Shown piece by piece: positions 25,955 through 34,770 of a stretch of 64,000 bases of DNA (positions are counted from its first letter, which is position 1; each line of letters opens with the position of its first letter). The translations under genes were made by a program, and so were the position numbers. The notes under the pieces are model-generated. The model was given only the letters and a program-made list of their open reading frames with translations, was not told where the DNA came from and made no database searches. This DNA comes from an uncultured Bacillota bacterium. GTDB taxonomy: Bacteria; Bacillota; Clostridia; Lachnospirales; Lachnospiraceae. Where the stretch lies: assembly GCA_958352855.1 (NCBI GenBank), contig CATWQE010000001.1, positions 124,001-188,000 on the forward strand, written 5' to 3'.

Positions 25955-26778
25955 GAGCCACCCCCACATCTTTCACAGGCATGAAACGCGCCTGTCTCTG
26001 ATTTTTTTACCATTTTTACAGTTCTTTTAATTCCCCCGCAGTGAACATCATTATGATATGCTGTTCCATGCTGCGTGATATAAACGCTGTCATTTGCAGA
26101 ACCCTGGCCAATGCAATTCTCACAGGGATGATAGCTGCTTCCATACTGATTCCTGTCTGCCTGCGCCTGTTCCAGGGAAACTTTTTCTACAGAAAGGTCT
26201 AAATGTGTACAGGCAGGGGAGGTATGGTAAACACTTTCCCAATCTGTCACATAGACCATTTCACAGTCTTCACTGTTTCCATGCAAAGTTCCATGAAACC
26301 CGGTCCATGCTCTTGCCTGACTCTTTACCGAAATCCGGACAGGAAACAACTGAAACAGCCCTGATGGGATTTTATAGGAAAAAGAAGCCTTCAAAGAGAC
26401 TATATCATTGGTATATCCTGAGCCCAGCAGTGTAATGCCATTTACTCCTCCCTGAATACCGGATAAGCGCTCTGATTGCAGACATTCTCTGATTTTTCTG
26501 GTACCATAGGCAACACATATCCCATCCTGAACTACTCCTACCGGTGAATTCTGATCCTCTGGTCCGCAATAAGCATACATCCCCAGCTCTTTTGCCCCTT
26601 CACACATAGCTGTCTGAATCAATGTTGAAATCCGATACAAGTCCAACATCCCTGTAATCACAACTATTGCCAGAAAGAAAAGGGGCAGAATGAACGCGCT
26701 TTCCACAGTAAGACTGGCCTTTTTCTGCTGAAGAGAGCTTTCCTCCTTCTTCTTTTTTTCTGATTTTCTGTGTTTCAT
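25951..26778 (-). CDS. TadE-like pilus protein with a duplicated Cys/His module
   Basis: The 275-residue protein has a basic leader and a TadE signature (KKASLTVESAFILPLFF, about residues 19-35), then an extracytoplasmic domain to about 175. The C-terminus carries two tandem modules of about 42 residues, each of the form VYxTxxGxxYHxxxxC followed by A-rich helix and CxxC (for example VYHTSPACTHLDL with HPCENC, and AYHNDVHCGG with HACERCG). Such a module probably binds metal or forms disulfides. The fusion is unusual among TadE proteins. RBS and ATGA overlap with the next gene support the limits. Confidence 0.85.
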   Translation of the reverse strand: MKHRKSEKKKKEESSLQQKKASLTVESAFILPLFFLAIVVITGMLDLYRISTLIQTAMCEGAKELGMYAYCGPEDQNSPVGVVQDGICVAYGTRKIRECLQSERLSGIQGGVNGITLLGSGYTNDIVSLKASFSYKIPSGLFQLFPVRISVKSQARAWTGFHGTLHGNSEDCEMVYVTDWESVYHTSPACTHLDLSVEKVSLEQAQADRNQYGSSYHPCENCIGQGSANDSVYITQHGTAYHNDVHCGGIKRTVKMVKKSETGAFHACERCGGGS

Positions 26779-26795
26779 TTTCCCTGCCCCACTTT

Positions 26796-28166
26796 CTACA
26801 TGTCATATGTATACATACGTTCTGCCTGCCACTGTTTTCCCTCCGGTCCCTGAATCAGAAAAGAAAAAGAAACTGCGTCTACACAGGCGTCCATAGCAAA
26901 GGCTTCTTTCCCTTCTATCTGCCTGATATTCAATTCTATGATATCCATGGACCGCATAACTGCCTTTTCCTTTGAATACATGGAAAACAATATCCGCAAA
27001 TAATCCTCATATGCAAGCCCCCTGGTTCCCTGTCCTGTCTGACTGGTATTGAGATTACTCAACTGAGTTTGCCAGGATGCATTATCTTTTATAAGTGGAA
27101 TTTTCCCTCCTGAAAGTAAGGTTCTCACATCAGCCAGACTTTCCACATATGCCCATCCGGCTGCCAGAATTGCCTGGACTAAGGTCATTCCTTCCGGAAT
27201 CAGGGTCAGAAAGGATAATGCTGCGGCACATGCCTCCAACTCTGCTCTTTTTTGTCCGTTTGTATACAGATAAGCAATATTAGACACCTCGCGTATGAGC
27301 AGCAACCGGTTTACCACATAAGAAAGATTACTCTTATCGGAATCTTTTCCTCCCAGAATGTACTCTACTTCATAGTTCAGAGCCCCTTCACCATTCCCGT
27401 CTGTATAACTGCTCATATGTTCCAGAATATATTCCTGAACCCAGATTTTATCTAAAACAGAAGTATCCCTTTCAAGCTGCGGAAAGTCTCCCATTCCGGT
27501 TTGCAAAGTCCTTCTGGAAACCATTGTTGTTGTGTCGGTTTCCTTTTGAGAGACAGTGGCTCCAACTGGTAAGACCATACCCAGAAATCCATTGTTTCTG
27601 ATATTTCCAATAATGTCTAAGGGGTTATTATTCTCCGAAATCCCTTCCATAGGCTCTGTTTCTTCTGGAATTGCCTCAGATATACCGCCATTCTGTATGG
27701 CCTCCTGTTCATTCATAATATCGGCAGCCTGTGTAAGCATATCCTGAATACGCTCAATCCCTTCTATTCCCAGATTTCCTTTCATATAACGTATCATCTG
27801 CTGTTCCACTGCCTTTCCACTGCTGTCAGAAGCAATTCGAAAACCATCCACGCCGCTTCCAAGAATCTGACATTTTGTAAGCCCGGAGGACAAAACCGGT
27901 TCCATATAATATTCCATCTGATTCACCATCTGACCCATATTTAATGTTCCCTGTCCATACCCACCATCCAGAAAAAACAAATGATACCGTTCTAAAAGTT
28001 CCTGATCGTATTCCGAAAAAAGTGAGTACAATCCTGTGTCAATTCCATTAACTGCCTGTGTTCTTGCACATGCCACTGTGGAGGCTTGAAGCCCTGCTGC
28101 CACCAGGGACAGCAGGACTAACATTATGAGGCTCATAGCAACCGTCATACTTCCTGTTTTCTTCAA
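26796..28166 (-). CDS. DUF5702-type Tad pilus-associated protein
   Basis: The 456-residue protein begins KKTGSMTVAMSLIMLVLLSL with one N-terminal helix, resembling a pilin-like anchor, followed by a large extracytoplasmic domain. It matches the DUF5702 family that accompanies Tad loci in Clostridia. It starts with TTG at 28166, 11 bp after the flp stop; an internal ATG at 28148 is possible but its RBS is too close. Its role is likely as a large minor pilin or tip subunit. Confidence 0.8.
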   Translation of the reverse strand: MKKTGSMTVAMSLIMLVLLSLVAAGLQASTVACARTQAVNGIDTGLYSLFSEYDQELLERYHLFFLDGGYGQGTLNMGQMVNQMEYYMEPVLSSGLTKCQILGSGVDGFRIASDSSGKAVEQQMIRYMKGNLGIEGIERIQDMLTQAADIMNEQEAIQNGGISEAIPEETEPMEGISENNNPLDIIGNIRNNGFLGMVLPVGATVSQKETDTTTMVSRRTLQTGMGDFPQLERDTSVLDKIWVQEYILEHMSSYTDGNGEGALNYEVEYILGGKDSDKSNLSYVVNRLLLIREVSNIAYLYTNGQKRAELEACAAALSFLTLIPEGMTLVQAILAAGWAYVESLADVRTLLSGGKIPLIKDNASWQTQLSNLNTSQTGQGTRGLAYEDYLRILFSMYSKEKAVMRSMDIIELNIRQIEGKEAFAMDACVDAVSFSFLIQGPEGKQWQAERMYTYDM

Positions 28167-28177
28167 CCTTTCACCGC

Positions 28178-28345
28178 CTATATACTGTTGCTCTGTTTTG
28201 TAATTTTCGATAAGATGTTCTTTACAAGACTGGTAAGCTGTTCTTTAAAAATCAGCACAAGGCCAATTAAAACCACCAGAATTAAAATAATCTCCACTAC
28301 GCCTACTGCATCTTCCTCCTGCCAGAATTCTCTCCATAACTTCAT
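28178..28345 (-). CDS. flp: Flp-like major pilin (55 aa)
   Basis: The product, MKLWREFWQEEDAVGVVEIIL and onwards, has a short charged leader ending in Gly, a processing point G/VVEI with Glu at +3 to +5, a hydrophobic helix of about 20 residues and a charged tail. This is the Flp1-like pilin pattern of Gram-positive Tad systems. It lies between tadC and DUF5702 genes and has an RBS of GGAGGAAT. The two prepilin peptidases would process it, and its polymer would be the fibre. Confidence 0.85.
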   Translation of the reverse strand: MKLWREFWQEEDAVGVVEIILILVVLIGLVLIFKEQLTSLVKNILSKITKQSNSI

Positions 28346-28358
28346 CCTGTATTCCTCC

Positions 28359-29579
28359 TTACATAAAATTTAAAAAAGCGGGTACCATAAGAATAATCAG
28401 CACAACAATTAACTGCATTACCATAGGGAGTAATAGCTTAATCCCTGCTTCTTCTCCCTGTACTTTAGCATTTCGTTTTCTTTCTTCTGTGACAGAGGCG
28501 GCTTCCCGCTCCAGCAATTCCAATAAATTTTCATTCCCCTTTCTCAGATTCTGAACCAGCAAAACGGAAAGCATCTTATATTGAGAGAGTCCAAAACGTC
28601 TTCCCATTCTTTCATATGCCTCTGCTTCATACACACCTCCTTCCATTTCTTTACAGGTTTTTACCACCTCTTCGTATGCCGCCCGCTCTCCTAGCTGATA
28701 CTTGTCCCGATTTCTTAAATAACCGGCAGCCAGTTTTTCCATTGCTTTGCGAATAGAAAATCCGGCTCTCAAAAACAAAACTAATTTTTCCACAATATCA
28801 GGATAGTCCCTCTGCATTTCCTTTTTTTTCAGCTCTTCTCTTTGCTTCTCCTTTTCTTTTGCCAGAGGAAAAATACCTGTTCCCAAAATCAAGGACAAGG
28901 CGCAAATGAGAAGTCCCGTATGCTCCTGTTCTGTTTCATAGTATATTTCTTCTCCATCTACTGTTGCAGGAAGGAGTAATTTCTCCTGTTCAGCACTGCT
29001 AAGTTCTTCTGCCTGATTCTGAATCTTCCTGGCAAGCTCCTGCTCCTCATTTAATGGAACAGGATATACCTTCACCGCTTTTTGCCAGATTTCCTCCTGC
29101 TCTCCAAGGGAAACAGCGCAAAACACCATAGTATTTTCACCTTGTTCCTTCACTGTATCGCCAATTCTCCCTTCCCAGCTTAAGATCTGCGGATTTTCTG
29201 TACTCCAGGACAATCTTGCCGGGTTTTCTTTGACCTCTCCCGGAAACTCCATATGATGATGAATCTCTCCTTCTTCTGTCTCCTCCTGAAACCATTGTTC
29301 CAGGTAGGTAAAGGCCTCCTGTATAAATTCTTTCTGTTTCTCTTCTCCATACGTTTCTTCCTCTACATAAATACGAACTTCTTGCTCCTGATTTCCTTTT
29401 CGCACTTTTAAATTTTGCTCATAAGCGCCCTCTCCATAAGGATTCCTCTGCAAATACTCAGTATCTGCATTCTGCCTTTCTTTCACATAGATTCCAATTC
29501 CCAATAAATTTCCAAGTAAAATCACTAACACTGCCAGACAAATTTCCTTTCCCGGCTTTTGTCCCTTTTTAAACTTCAA
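28359..29579 (-). CDS. tadC: TadC-like inner membrane protein with extracytoplasmic insert
   Basis: The 406-residue protein has an N-terminal helix (about 11-31), then about 190 residues outside the membrane that contain an Ig-like segment (LSWSTENPQILSWEGRIG), a second helix near 222-242, and a type II secretion F domain (about 260-400) ending in a hydrophobic helix. Usual TadC proteins lack the extracytoplasmic domain. It overlaps tadB by 11 bp. It forms the platform under the pilus with TadB. Confidence 0.85.
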   Translation of the reverse strand: MKFKKGQKPGKEICLAVLVILLGNLLGIGIYVKERQNADTEYLQRNPYGEGAYEQNLKVRKGNQEQEVRIYVEEETYGEEKQKEFIQEAFTYLEQWFQEETEEGEIHHHMEFPGEVKENPARLSWSTENPQILSWEGRIGDTVKEQGENTMVFCAVSLGEQEEIWQKAVKVYPVPLNEEQELARKIQNQAEELSSAEQEKLLLPATVDGEEIYYETEQEHTGLLICALSLILGTGIFPLAKEKEKQREELKKKEMQRDYPDIVEKLVLFLRAGFSIRKAMEKLAAGYLRNRDKYQLGERAAYEEVVKTCKEMEGGVYEAEAYERMGRRFGLSQYKMLSVLLVQNLRKGNENLLELLEREAASVTEERKRNAKVQGEEAGIKLLLPMVMQLIVVLIILMVPAFLNFM

Positions 29580-30327
29580 TATCTGTCAACCTCACTCCCC
29601 AGAAAAACGCGAATAAATACAGCGCCAGGCAGAAAGTCATAACACAGACGCCTGCAGTGGTATCATAAAGCACATCCAGAAAGCCTGGAGAAGTGATTCG
29701 CATATACAGAATAATTCCCAGAGGAATGATACTCATAATCTTCTGTTCCATTTTCTTTGATGCCAGCATGGTGTCGATTTCCTTCTTTACCTGAATCCTT
29801 TCTTCCATAGAAGTAATGCATTTTTGCAGGATTTCCTTCATATTTCCACCCATCCTTTTAGACTGCACCAAAATATCAGAAAAATTTAAAATATCCTCAA
29901 CCCTGCTTCTCATTCCAAGGTCATACAGTAGTTCTTCCAATGGAATACTATGTTTTAGCTGAACTTCCATATAAGAAAACTCCATAGTCATTTCTGCTGT
30001 TTTTCCATAAATCCGCTCTAAATCCTTTCTGGTCTCCCTCACTGCATTATCCAGGGAATACCCGGCTGAAATCCCAATCTGCAAGGCATTTAAGGCTTCT
30101 TTAAATTGATAGTGGATGCGCTTTTTACGAAGCTGAATCTGCTGTCTTTTCCTCTGTCTGATATACCAGGCAGCAATAGGGAGCATAAAAAGAAACACCG
30201 CAGGACTTTGGTAAAACAGATAATTAATGGTGCAGCATAAAACCACAGCCTCCGCTGTATACTGCAGCCATTGCTTCCATGACAACTGGTAAACATTATA
30301 ATCTATCTTTTTTCCTGTATTTTTCAT
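29569..30327 (-). CDS. tadB: TadB-like inner membrane platform protein
   Basis: The 252-residue protein has two N-terminal helices (about 25-60), a type II secretion F domain (QFKEALNALQIGISAGYSLDNAV, then LLYDLGMRSRVEDILNFS), and two C-terminal helices. It pairs with TadC as the pilus assembly platform and couples to TadA. It shares an ATGA overlap with tadA. Confidence 0.9.
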   Translation of the reverse strand: MKNTGKKIDYNVYQLSWKQWLQYTAEAVVLCCTINYLFYQSPAVFLFMLPIAAWYIRQRKRQQIQLRKKRIHYQFKEALNALQIGISAGYSLDNAVRETRKDLERIYGKTAEMTMEFSYMEVQLKHSIPLEELLYDLGMRSRVEDILNFSDILVQSKRMGGNMKEILQKCITSMEERIQVKKEIDTMLASKKMEQKIMSIIPLGIILYMRITSPGFLDVLYDTTAGVCVMTFCLALYLFAFFWGVRLTDIEV

Positions 30328-31520
30328 AAAGAAATCCCTGCCCTTCTTAATTTTTCCCTGTGCTTTAATTCTCCTGTTTTTTCCAGCTCCTCTCTTCTTA
30401 CAAACAGAGGATTTAATACAATTTCCCCTTCACACATTCGGTCAATCTCACAGATTTCCTGTACTTTTCTGCTCTTGTCCCTCATTCTTCCCAGATGAAT
30501 AAACAAATCAAAGCCTGACAAAATCTGTCTCCGTATAACCGGAATGGGAAGTTCAATCCCCATAAGCACCATAGTTTCCAGCCTGCTTATCATATCTTTA
30601 CAGCTGTTGGCATGAATGGTTGACAGACTCCCGTCATTCCCTACATTAACAGCCTGCAAAAGCTCCGCGGCTTCTTTGGAACGTACCTCTCCTACAATAA
30701 TTCTGCTTGGCCGCATTCTCAGACAAGTTTTCAACAAATCTCCTATGGTAATTTCCTGGCTTTTTTCAATATTTGCCTGTCTGCATTCCAGTCTCACCAG
30801 ATTAGGTAGGCCCTGAAGCTGTAATTCTGCGTTATCTTCAATAGTAATAACGCGCTCATCCTCCGGTATGTACTGAGAAAGGGCATTTAGAAATGTGGTT
30901 TTCCCTGCTCCGGTTCCTCCTCCGATTAAAATGGTATACCCTGCCTGAATCATCACACGCAAAAAATCTGCGGCTTCCCTGGTAAGGCTATCTAATTCCA
31001 ACAGTTTTTCCATGGTAATAGGCTCACTGGGAAACCTGCGGATGGTGAGAACCGGTCCGTCCAGAGCAACCGGAGCAATCACCGCATTAATACGTTCTCC
31101 ATGCTTTAGCCTGGCATCTACAATGGGCTGCAGCGTATTAATTACCCGATTACATCTGGACGCCATCTGCTGTATCACATCATCTAATTTTTCCGGTGAG
31201 GAAAAACTCTTCTCCCAGGGAAAAATCTTACCGTTTCGTTCAATAAAAATCCTGTCCCACCGGTTTACCATAATTTCTGTAATACTTTCATCTTCCAAAA
31301 GTTCTTCCAGCACATCCATTTTTCTTACAGACTGAAACAACTCCCTGCGAAGTTCCTCCCTCCTGGATATGGGAAGATAGGCATTTCTGCAATAATCTCC
31401 CATTAAAGTATCAATTTGTTCCAGCACCCCCTCGTCCGATTCTTCCCAGGTATTCTCCAGCTGTTCCACCAACCGTTTTCTCAGACTCAGAAAATCCTCC
31501 CTCTCCTTCTTCTCATCCAT
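30324..31520 (-). CDS. tadA: TadA/CpaF secretion ATPase
   Basis: The 398-residue cytoplasmic hexameric ATPase drives pilus assembly. The Walker A motif GGGTGAGKTTFLNAL lies near 200, the Asp box (ITIEDNAELQL) and Walker B (SRIIVGEVRSKEAAE) follow, and the His box (STIHANSCKD) is present. The N-terminal domain carries the CpaF pattern VNRWDRIFIERNGKI. It overlaps tadZ by 8 bp and tadB by 4 bp. Confidence 0.95.
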   Translation of the reverse strand: MDEKKEREDFLSLRKRLVEQLENTWEESDEGVLEQIDTLMGDYCRNAYLPISRREELRRELFQSVRKMDVLEELLEDESITEIMVNRWDRIFIERNGKIFPWEKSFSSPEKLDDVIQQMASRCNRVINTLQPIVDARLKHGERINAVIAPVALDGPVLTIRRFPSEPITMEKLLELDSLTREAADFLRVMIQAGYTILIGGGTGAGKTTFLNALSQYIPEDERVITIEDNAELQLQGLPNLVRLECRQANIEKSQEITIGDLLKTCLRMRPSRIIVGEVRSKEAAELLQAVNVGNDGSLSTIHANSCKDMISRLETMVLMGIELPIPVIRRQILSGFDLFIHLGRMRDKSRKVQEICEIDRMCEGEIVLNPLFVRREELEKTGELKHREKLRRAGISL

Positions 31521-32508
31521 GTTTCTCCAACATCCTCCTTACAAAGCCTCCCCATTTTCCCCAGGACAGGGTTTCTACAAACTCTGTATCCGACAGGTTC
31601 CCCCCATAAACAGGCAGCCTAACTTCTTTTATTCTCTCCTGTTCTATTCTTCCCCACTGCTTTACCAGCTTCCTGAACTGCTCTAATTTGCATCTTGCCA
31701 TCACATCATCCTGAACCGGCACGTACACAGTCCTGCACATGGCAAGTAACAAAAAAATCTGCCCCACACTGTTTCCCAGGTCTAAGATTACAGTTTCATA
31801 ATGCTTCCCCTGACGGATAAAATCAAAAAGCTTTATCCAGTCCTCATTGCCAATGGCATGGATATCTTCCGGTGAAACTACAGGCGGGATAAAGTCCATC
31901 TTTCCAAGGGGCTTCACAAATCTTCCCAATTCTTCATATGCAAGATGCTCCCTGCATCTTAAGAAATAGAAAAGATCTGTAAGATTTCCGGTATCCTCTA
32001 ACCCAAACAGCTTCTCAAAGCCTGAATAAGCCTCCATATTCAGATACAGCACCGCCTTTTCCTCTCCTAAAATCTGCCCTATTGTAAGAGCCAGCAAGGT
32101 TTTCCCACTTCTTGCCACAGGAGAATAGACCCCAATAAATTCCATATCCTGTTTTGCTACTGCGTACAGAGCCGGCGCTGTGTTCTCTACATAATACGCC
32201 ATAACTTCCTGTATTACAGAATCCGCGGACTGATACTTATAGACCGTTTTATGTCCTTCTTCCTGCTCTTTGTTCTCAGAGAGCAAAATCATGCTCTCAG
32301 CCCCCAGCTTCTCAATTTGTGCATCCACATCCCCTTCCGCAATTAATAAAATCTCAGGGGGATTTTTCCCTGCATAAGTACATAATTTCTCCACATCGGT
32401 GAAAGCCTCTGCCTGAAAAGGCAGTTTTTTCCTGCTGTTTAAATACTCTGCAAAATTGCAGGCATATTCGCCCTCTGTGTCACACACAGCAATCACATTT
32501 TTCTTCAA
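31513..32508 (-). CDS. tadZ: TadZ/CpaE-like MinD-family ATPase
   Basis: The 331-residue protein has an N-terminal receiver-like domain (to about 125) and a deviant Walker A ATPase (IGVYSPVARSGKTLLALTI, about 128-145). TadZ proteins position the Tad apparatus at the pole. The Walker A deviates from the KGGxGKT consensus, as in several TadZ proteins that bind ATP weakly. It overlaps both neighbours (ATGA with the peptidase gene). Confidence 0.85.
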   Translation of the reverse strand: MKKNVIAVCDTEGEYACNFAEYLNSRKKLPFQAEAFTDVEKLCTYAGKNPPEILLIAEGDVDAQIEKLGAESMILLSENKEQEEGHKTVYKYQSADSVIQEVMAYYVENTAPALYAVAKQDMEFIGVYSPVARSGKTLLALTIGQILGEEKAVLYLNMEAYSGFEKLFGLEDTGNLTDLFYFLRCREHLAYEELGRFVKPLGKMDFIPPVVSPEDIHAIGNEDWIKLFDFIRQGKHYETVILDLGNSVGQIFLLLAMCRTVYVPVQDDVMARCKLEQFRKLVKQWGRIEQERIKEVRLPVYGGNLSDTEFVETLSWGKWGGFVRRMLEKHG

Positions 32509-33014
32509 TAAAAACCTCCTGCATACAACATTACACTTAGAAAAACAGGCACTGTAAAATGAAAATTTTCAGCTCTCTTTCCCCTCTCCATATAAGGTTT
32601 CCTCTCTCCTGTTTTTACATATTCGCAAACATAATGAAAAAAATAGAATCCTCTTTCTCTTAGATTTCCACAAGAAATAAGAAATGCAACAGATAAAATT
32701 GCTCCCAGAAAAAAGGAGCAGACCATAAGTTTTAAGATAACTGACCAGCCCAGAATGCCTCCAAGAATGCAAAATAATTTAATATCACCTGCCCCCAGCA
32801 TCCGAAAAGCAAAAAGCGGCAGCAACAGAAAGAACGGAAACGCAATTCCAAGCACATAATCAGCCACCCCTGCAAGTCTTCCTACCTGTATCTGATAAGA
32901 AAGTCCCACCGCAAGACCCAGACAAACAACGCTATTCACCACCTTTTCCATTAAAAAATCCATACAGACAGCAACTCCTGACACAGCCAGAACCAGCCAT
33001 AGCCCCACAGACAA
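32505..33014 (-). CDS. tadV: Prepilin peptidase TadV/CpaA, first gene of the Tad operon
   Basis: The 169-residue membrane protein has catalytic aspartates in CMDFLMEKVVN and GAGDIKLF, several hydrophobic segments and a cytoplasmic tail. It starts with TTG at 33014 after AGAGGTGG; no ATG is better placed. The promoter at 33104-33132 gives a leader of about 85 nt with a small GACC/GGTC hairpin. Confidence 0.87.
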   Translation of the reverse strand: MSVGLWLVLAVSGVAVCMDFLMEKVVNSVVCLGLAVGLSYQIQVGRLAGVADYVLGIAFPFFLLLPLFAFRMLGAGDIKLFCILGGILGWSVILKLMVCSFFLGAILSVAFLISCGNLRERGFYFFHYVCEYVKTGERKPYMERGKRAENFHFTVPVFLSVMLYAGGFY

Positions 33015-33103
33015 ATAACCACCTCTTTCTTCTCTTTTCTAAAAAACGGATAATGTGACCGAATGGTCCGAATGAAATATAACGAATTGTTTAAGATAGC
33101 TTG

Positions 33104-33132
33104 ATTATACCTGTTCCACTCCCCTTTGTAAA
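33104..33132 (-). promoter_or_regulatory. Promoter of the Tad operon
   Basis: Minus strand TTTACA (33127-33132), 17 bp, TATAAT (33104-33109). The palindrome GACCGAATGGTC at 33058-33069 lies in the leader and could be a regulatory site. All ten genes from tadV to the FHA gene follow with overlaps or short gaps. Confidence 0.8.
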
Positions 33133-33259
33133 GGAAAATTCCATGAAAAAATACGATTTGGGTATACTATACAAAATTACTGTTTGCATTACTGCTAATT
33201 TTCAGTTAAAATAATTAATAGAATCGGAATACAATCGTATGGATTAAGGAGTATAGATT

Positions 33260-33874
33260 ATGGGACTCATTGTATTTTTAGGAGACAGCATTACAGACGC
33301 AGACAGAAAGAACTCTCCCAACCAGTTGGGATATGGTTATGTAAATATATTTTCTCAGAACTTAAATCATCAGGAAGGAAACTGGAAGATTATCAACCGG
33401 GGGATCGATGGACAGATTACCCAGCAGGTGGCTCATTCTCTTCATGAGCAGTGCATTTCCCTGCATCCGGATTATGTAAGCATTCTGGTAGGTATCAATG
33501 ATATCGGGCTGATTGTATCTGCTGAAACATCTGAACAGGAAAAGCTCTATATGTTAGAGGACAGCATCCGCGCTTATCATGAAATGTTATTTGACCTTTC
33601 CAGAGAAAGTACCGCAAAAGTGATTACTCTGGAACCATTTATCTTTCCCAAAGACGGTCTCTATGAGGACTGGGTTTCCTGGCAGAAAAAAATGTCCAAA
33701 AATATCCGCAAGCTTGCCAGAAACTATGGGGCGTATTTCATCCCTTTGCAGGAACCTCTTAACCGGAAAATCCAGGAATTGGGATATGACACCATCACCA
33801 CAGATGGGATTCATCTGACCCCTGCCGGCCAGAATATCCTGGCAGAGGTTGTAAGGGACGCCTTCTCCATCTAG
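33260..33874 (+). CDS. SGNH/GDSL family esterase
   Basis: The 204-residue protein has no signal peptide. Block I FLGDSITDA (Ser near 10), block III GIND and block V DGIHLTPAG with catalytic Asp and His are all present. The family hydrolyses acyl esters on sugars or lipids; a role in removing acetyl groups from xylo-oligosaccharides is possible, but the gene is not linked to that locus. A strong terminator follows. Confidence 0.88.
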   Translation: MGLIVFLGDSITDADRKNSPNQLGYGYVNIFSQNLNHQEGNWKIINRGIDGQITQQVAHSLHEQCISLHPDYVSILVGINDIGLIVSAETSEQEKLYMLEDSIRAYHEMLFDLSRESTAKVITLEPFIFPKDGLYEDWVSWQKKMSKNIRKLARNYGAYFIPLQEPLNRKIQELGYDTITTDGIHLTPAGQNILAEVVRDAFSI

Positions 33875-33883
33875 TATATACAT

Positions 33884-33930
33884 GAATATTTATACAGTTC
33901 CATTGCAGACTGTATAAATATTCTTTTTTA
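33884..33930 (+). terminator. Terminator after the esterase gene, also a dispersed palindrome
   Basis: GAATATTTATACAGT (33884-33898) pairs perfectly with ACTGTATAAATATTC (33909-33923), followed by TTTTTTA. A 19-nt stretch of it recurs exactly, in reverse, at 57339-57357. Confidence 0.88.
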
Positions 33931-33932
33931 TT

Positions 33933-34412
33933 TCAGGCAATGATATTGCAAAATTTCCCTTTCACCACTTCTGCCAGCTTCTCTGGATTCACCTTCAGTG
34001 TTGTCCCGATTCTTCCTCCACTTATATAAATCTCCGGAAAATTCAGGGCGCTTTCATGAATTACAGTTGGATAAAGTTTTTTCATTCCCAGAGGACTACA
34101 GCCGCCTCTTACATAGCCGGTCACCCTGGTAATATCCTTTACATGAATCAGCTCCACTGATTTCTCTCCCACTGCCTTCGCCGCAGTTTTTAAATCCACC
34201 TCTTCTGCAATGGGAATCACCAGCACATAATAGTCCCTGCTCTTTCCCTGAACCACCAAAGTCTTAAAAGACTGTTCCACCGGCGCTCCGGTTATCTGGG
34301 CTGTATGCAGACCGTCAATAAATTCCTCACATTCATACTGAATCGCCTCATAAGGAATCTTATTTCTTTCCAAAATTCTCATGGCATTGGTTTTTATTTC
34401 CGCTTTTTTCAT
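33933..34412 (-). CDS. ybaK: Cys-tRNA(Pro) deacylase, YbaK/EbsC family
   Basis: The 159-residue cytoplasmic protein hydrolyses mischarged Cys-tRNA(Pro). It has the YbaK core: conserved lysine in QSFKTLVVQG, GYVRGGCSPLGMKK and the end segment ISGGRIGTTLKVNP. The start at 34412 is preferred over 34418 since AGAGG is 8 nt before it. Confidence 0.93.
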   Translation of the reverse strand: MKKAEIKTNAMRILERNKIPYEAIQYECEEFIDGLHTAQITGAPVEQSFKTLVVQGKSRDYYVLVIPIAEEVDLKTAAKAVGEKSVELIHVKDITRVTGYVRGGCSPLGMKKLYPTVIHESALNFPEIYISGGRIGTTLKVNPEKLAEVVKGKFCNIIA

Positions 34413-34462
34413 TTTCATACCTCTTTTCTCTGTTTTCTACAGCATACAAAGCTACCTGTTTC

Positions 34463-34491
34463 TTGTCAATATCTTTCCCTGAGCATACTTT
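34463..34491 (+). promoter_or_regulatory. Promoter of the 66-residue protein gene
   Basis: TTGTCA (34463-34468), 17 bp, TACTTT (34486-34491), about 55 bp before the ATG. Confidence 0.5.
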
Positions 34492-34544
34492 TTCTCACTT
34501 TCGGCAACCCTATTCCTATTACCACATTTCATAAGGAGGCTCAC

Positions 34545-34745
34545 ATGAAAGAAAAAGCTACAAATTCTAAAGACCCATACAGAGTCGAAGCAACCTCTGT
34601 CCATGATTTAGAAGGCTGCGCTACCACAGAAGTCACAGGACTCATCCCAACACCGCCTGAAACTCATGCACAATCAGATTCCTACAAACAAATTTTTCCC
34701 TACTCACCGGACTGTTATGTAGAAAAACAGGGCTCCCGCAAATAA
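34545..34745 (+). CDS. Small hydrophilic protein of unknown function (66 aa)
   Basis: The product starts MKEKATNSKDPYRVEATSVH and continues through a Pro/Thr-rich middle (GLIPTPPETHAQ) to a C-terminal YSPDCYVEKQGSRK. It has two cysteines and no membrane helix. An RBS (AAGGAGG) sits ideally before the ATG, there is a promoter upstream, and a terminator follows at once. It is therefore an independent gene. No family recognised. Confidence 0.72.
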   Translation: MKEKATNSKDPYRVEATSVHDLEGCATTEVTGLIPTPPETHAQSDSYKQIFPYSPDCYVEKQGSRK

Positions 34746-34770
34746 CTGCGGCGCCCTGTCCCACCTTTTT
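34729..34770 (+). terminator. Terminator overlapping the end of the 66-residue gene
   Basis: CAGGGC and CCGCA pair with TGCGG and GCCCTG (34729-34759), followed by a T-run. The stem includes the stop codon of the gene. Confidence 0.75.
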
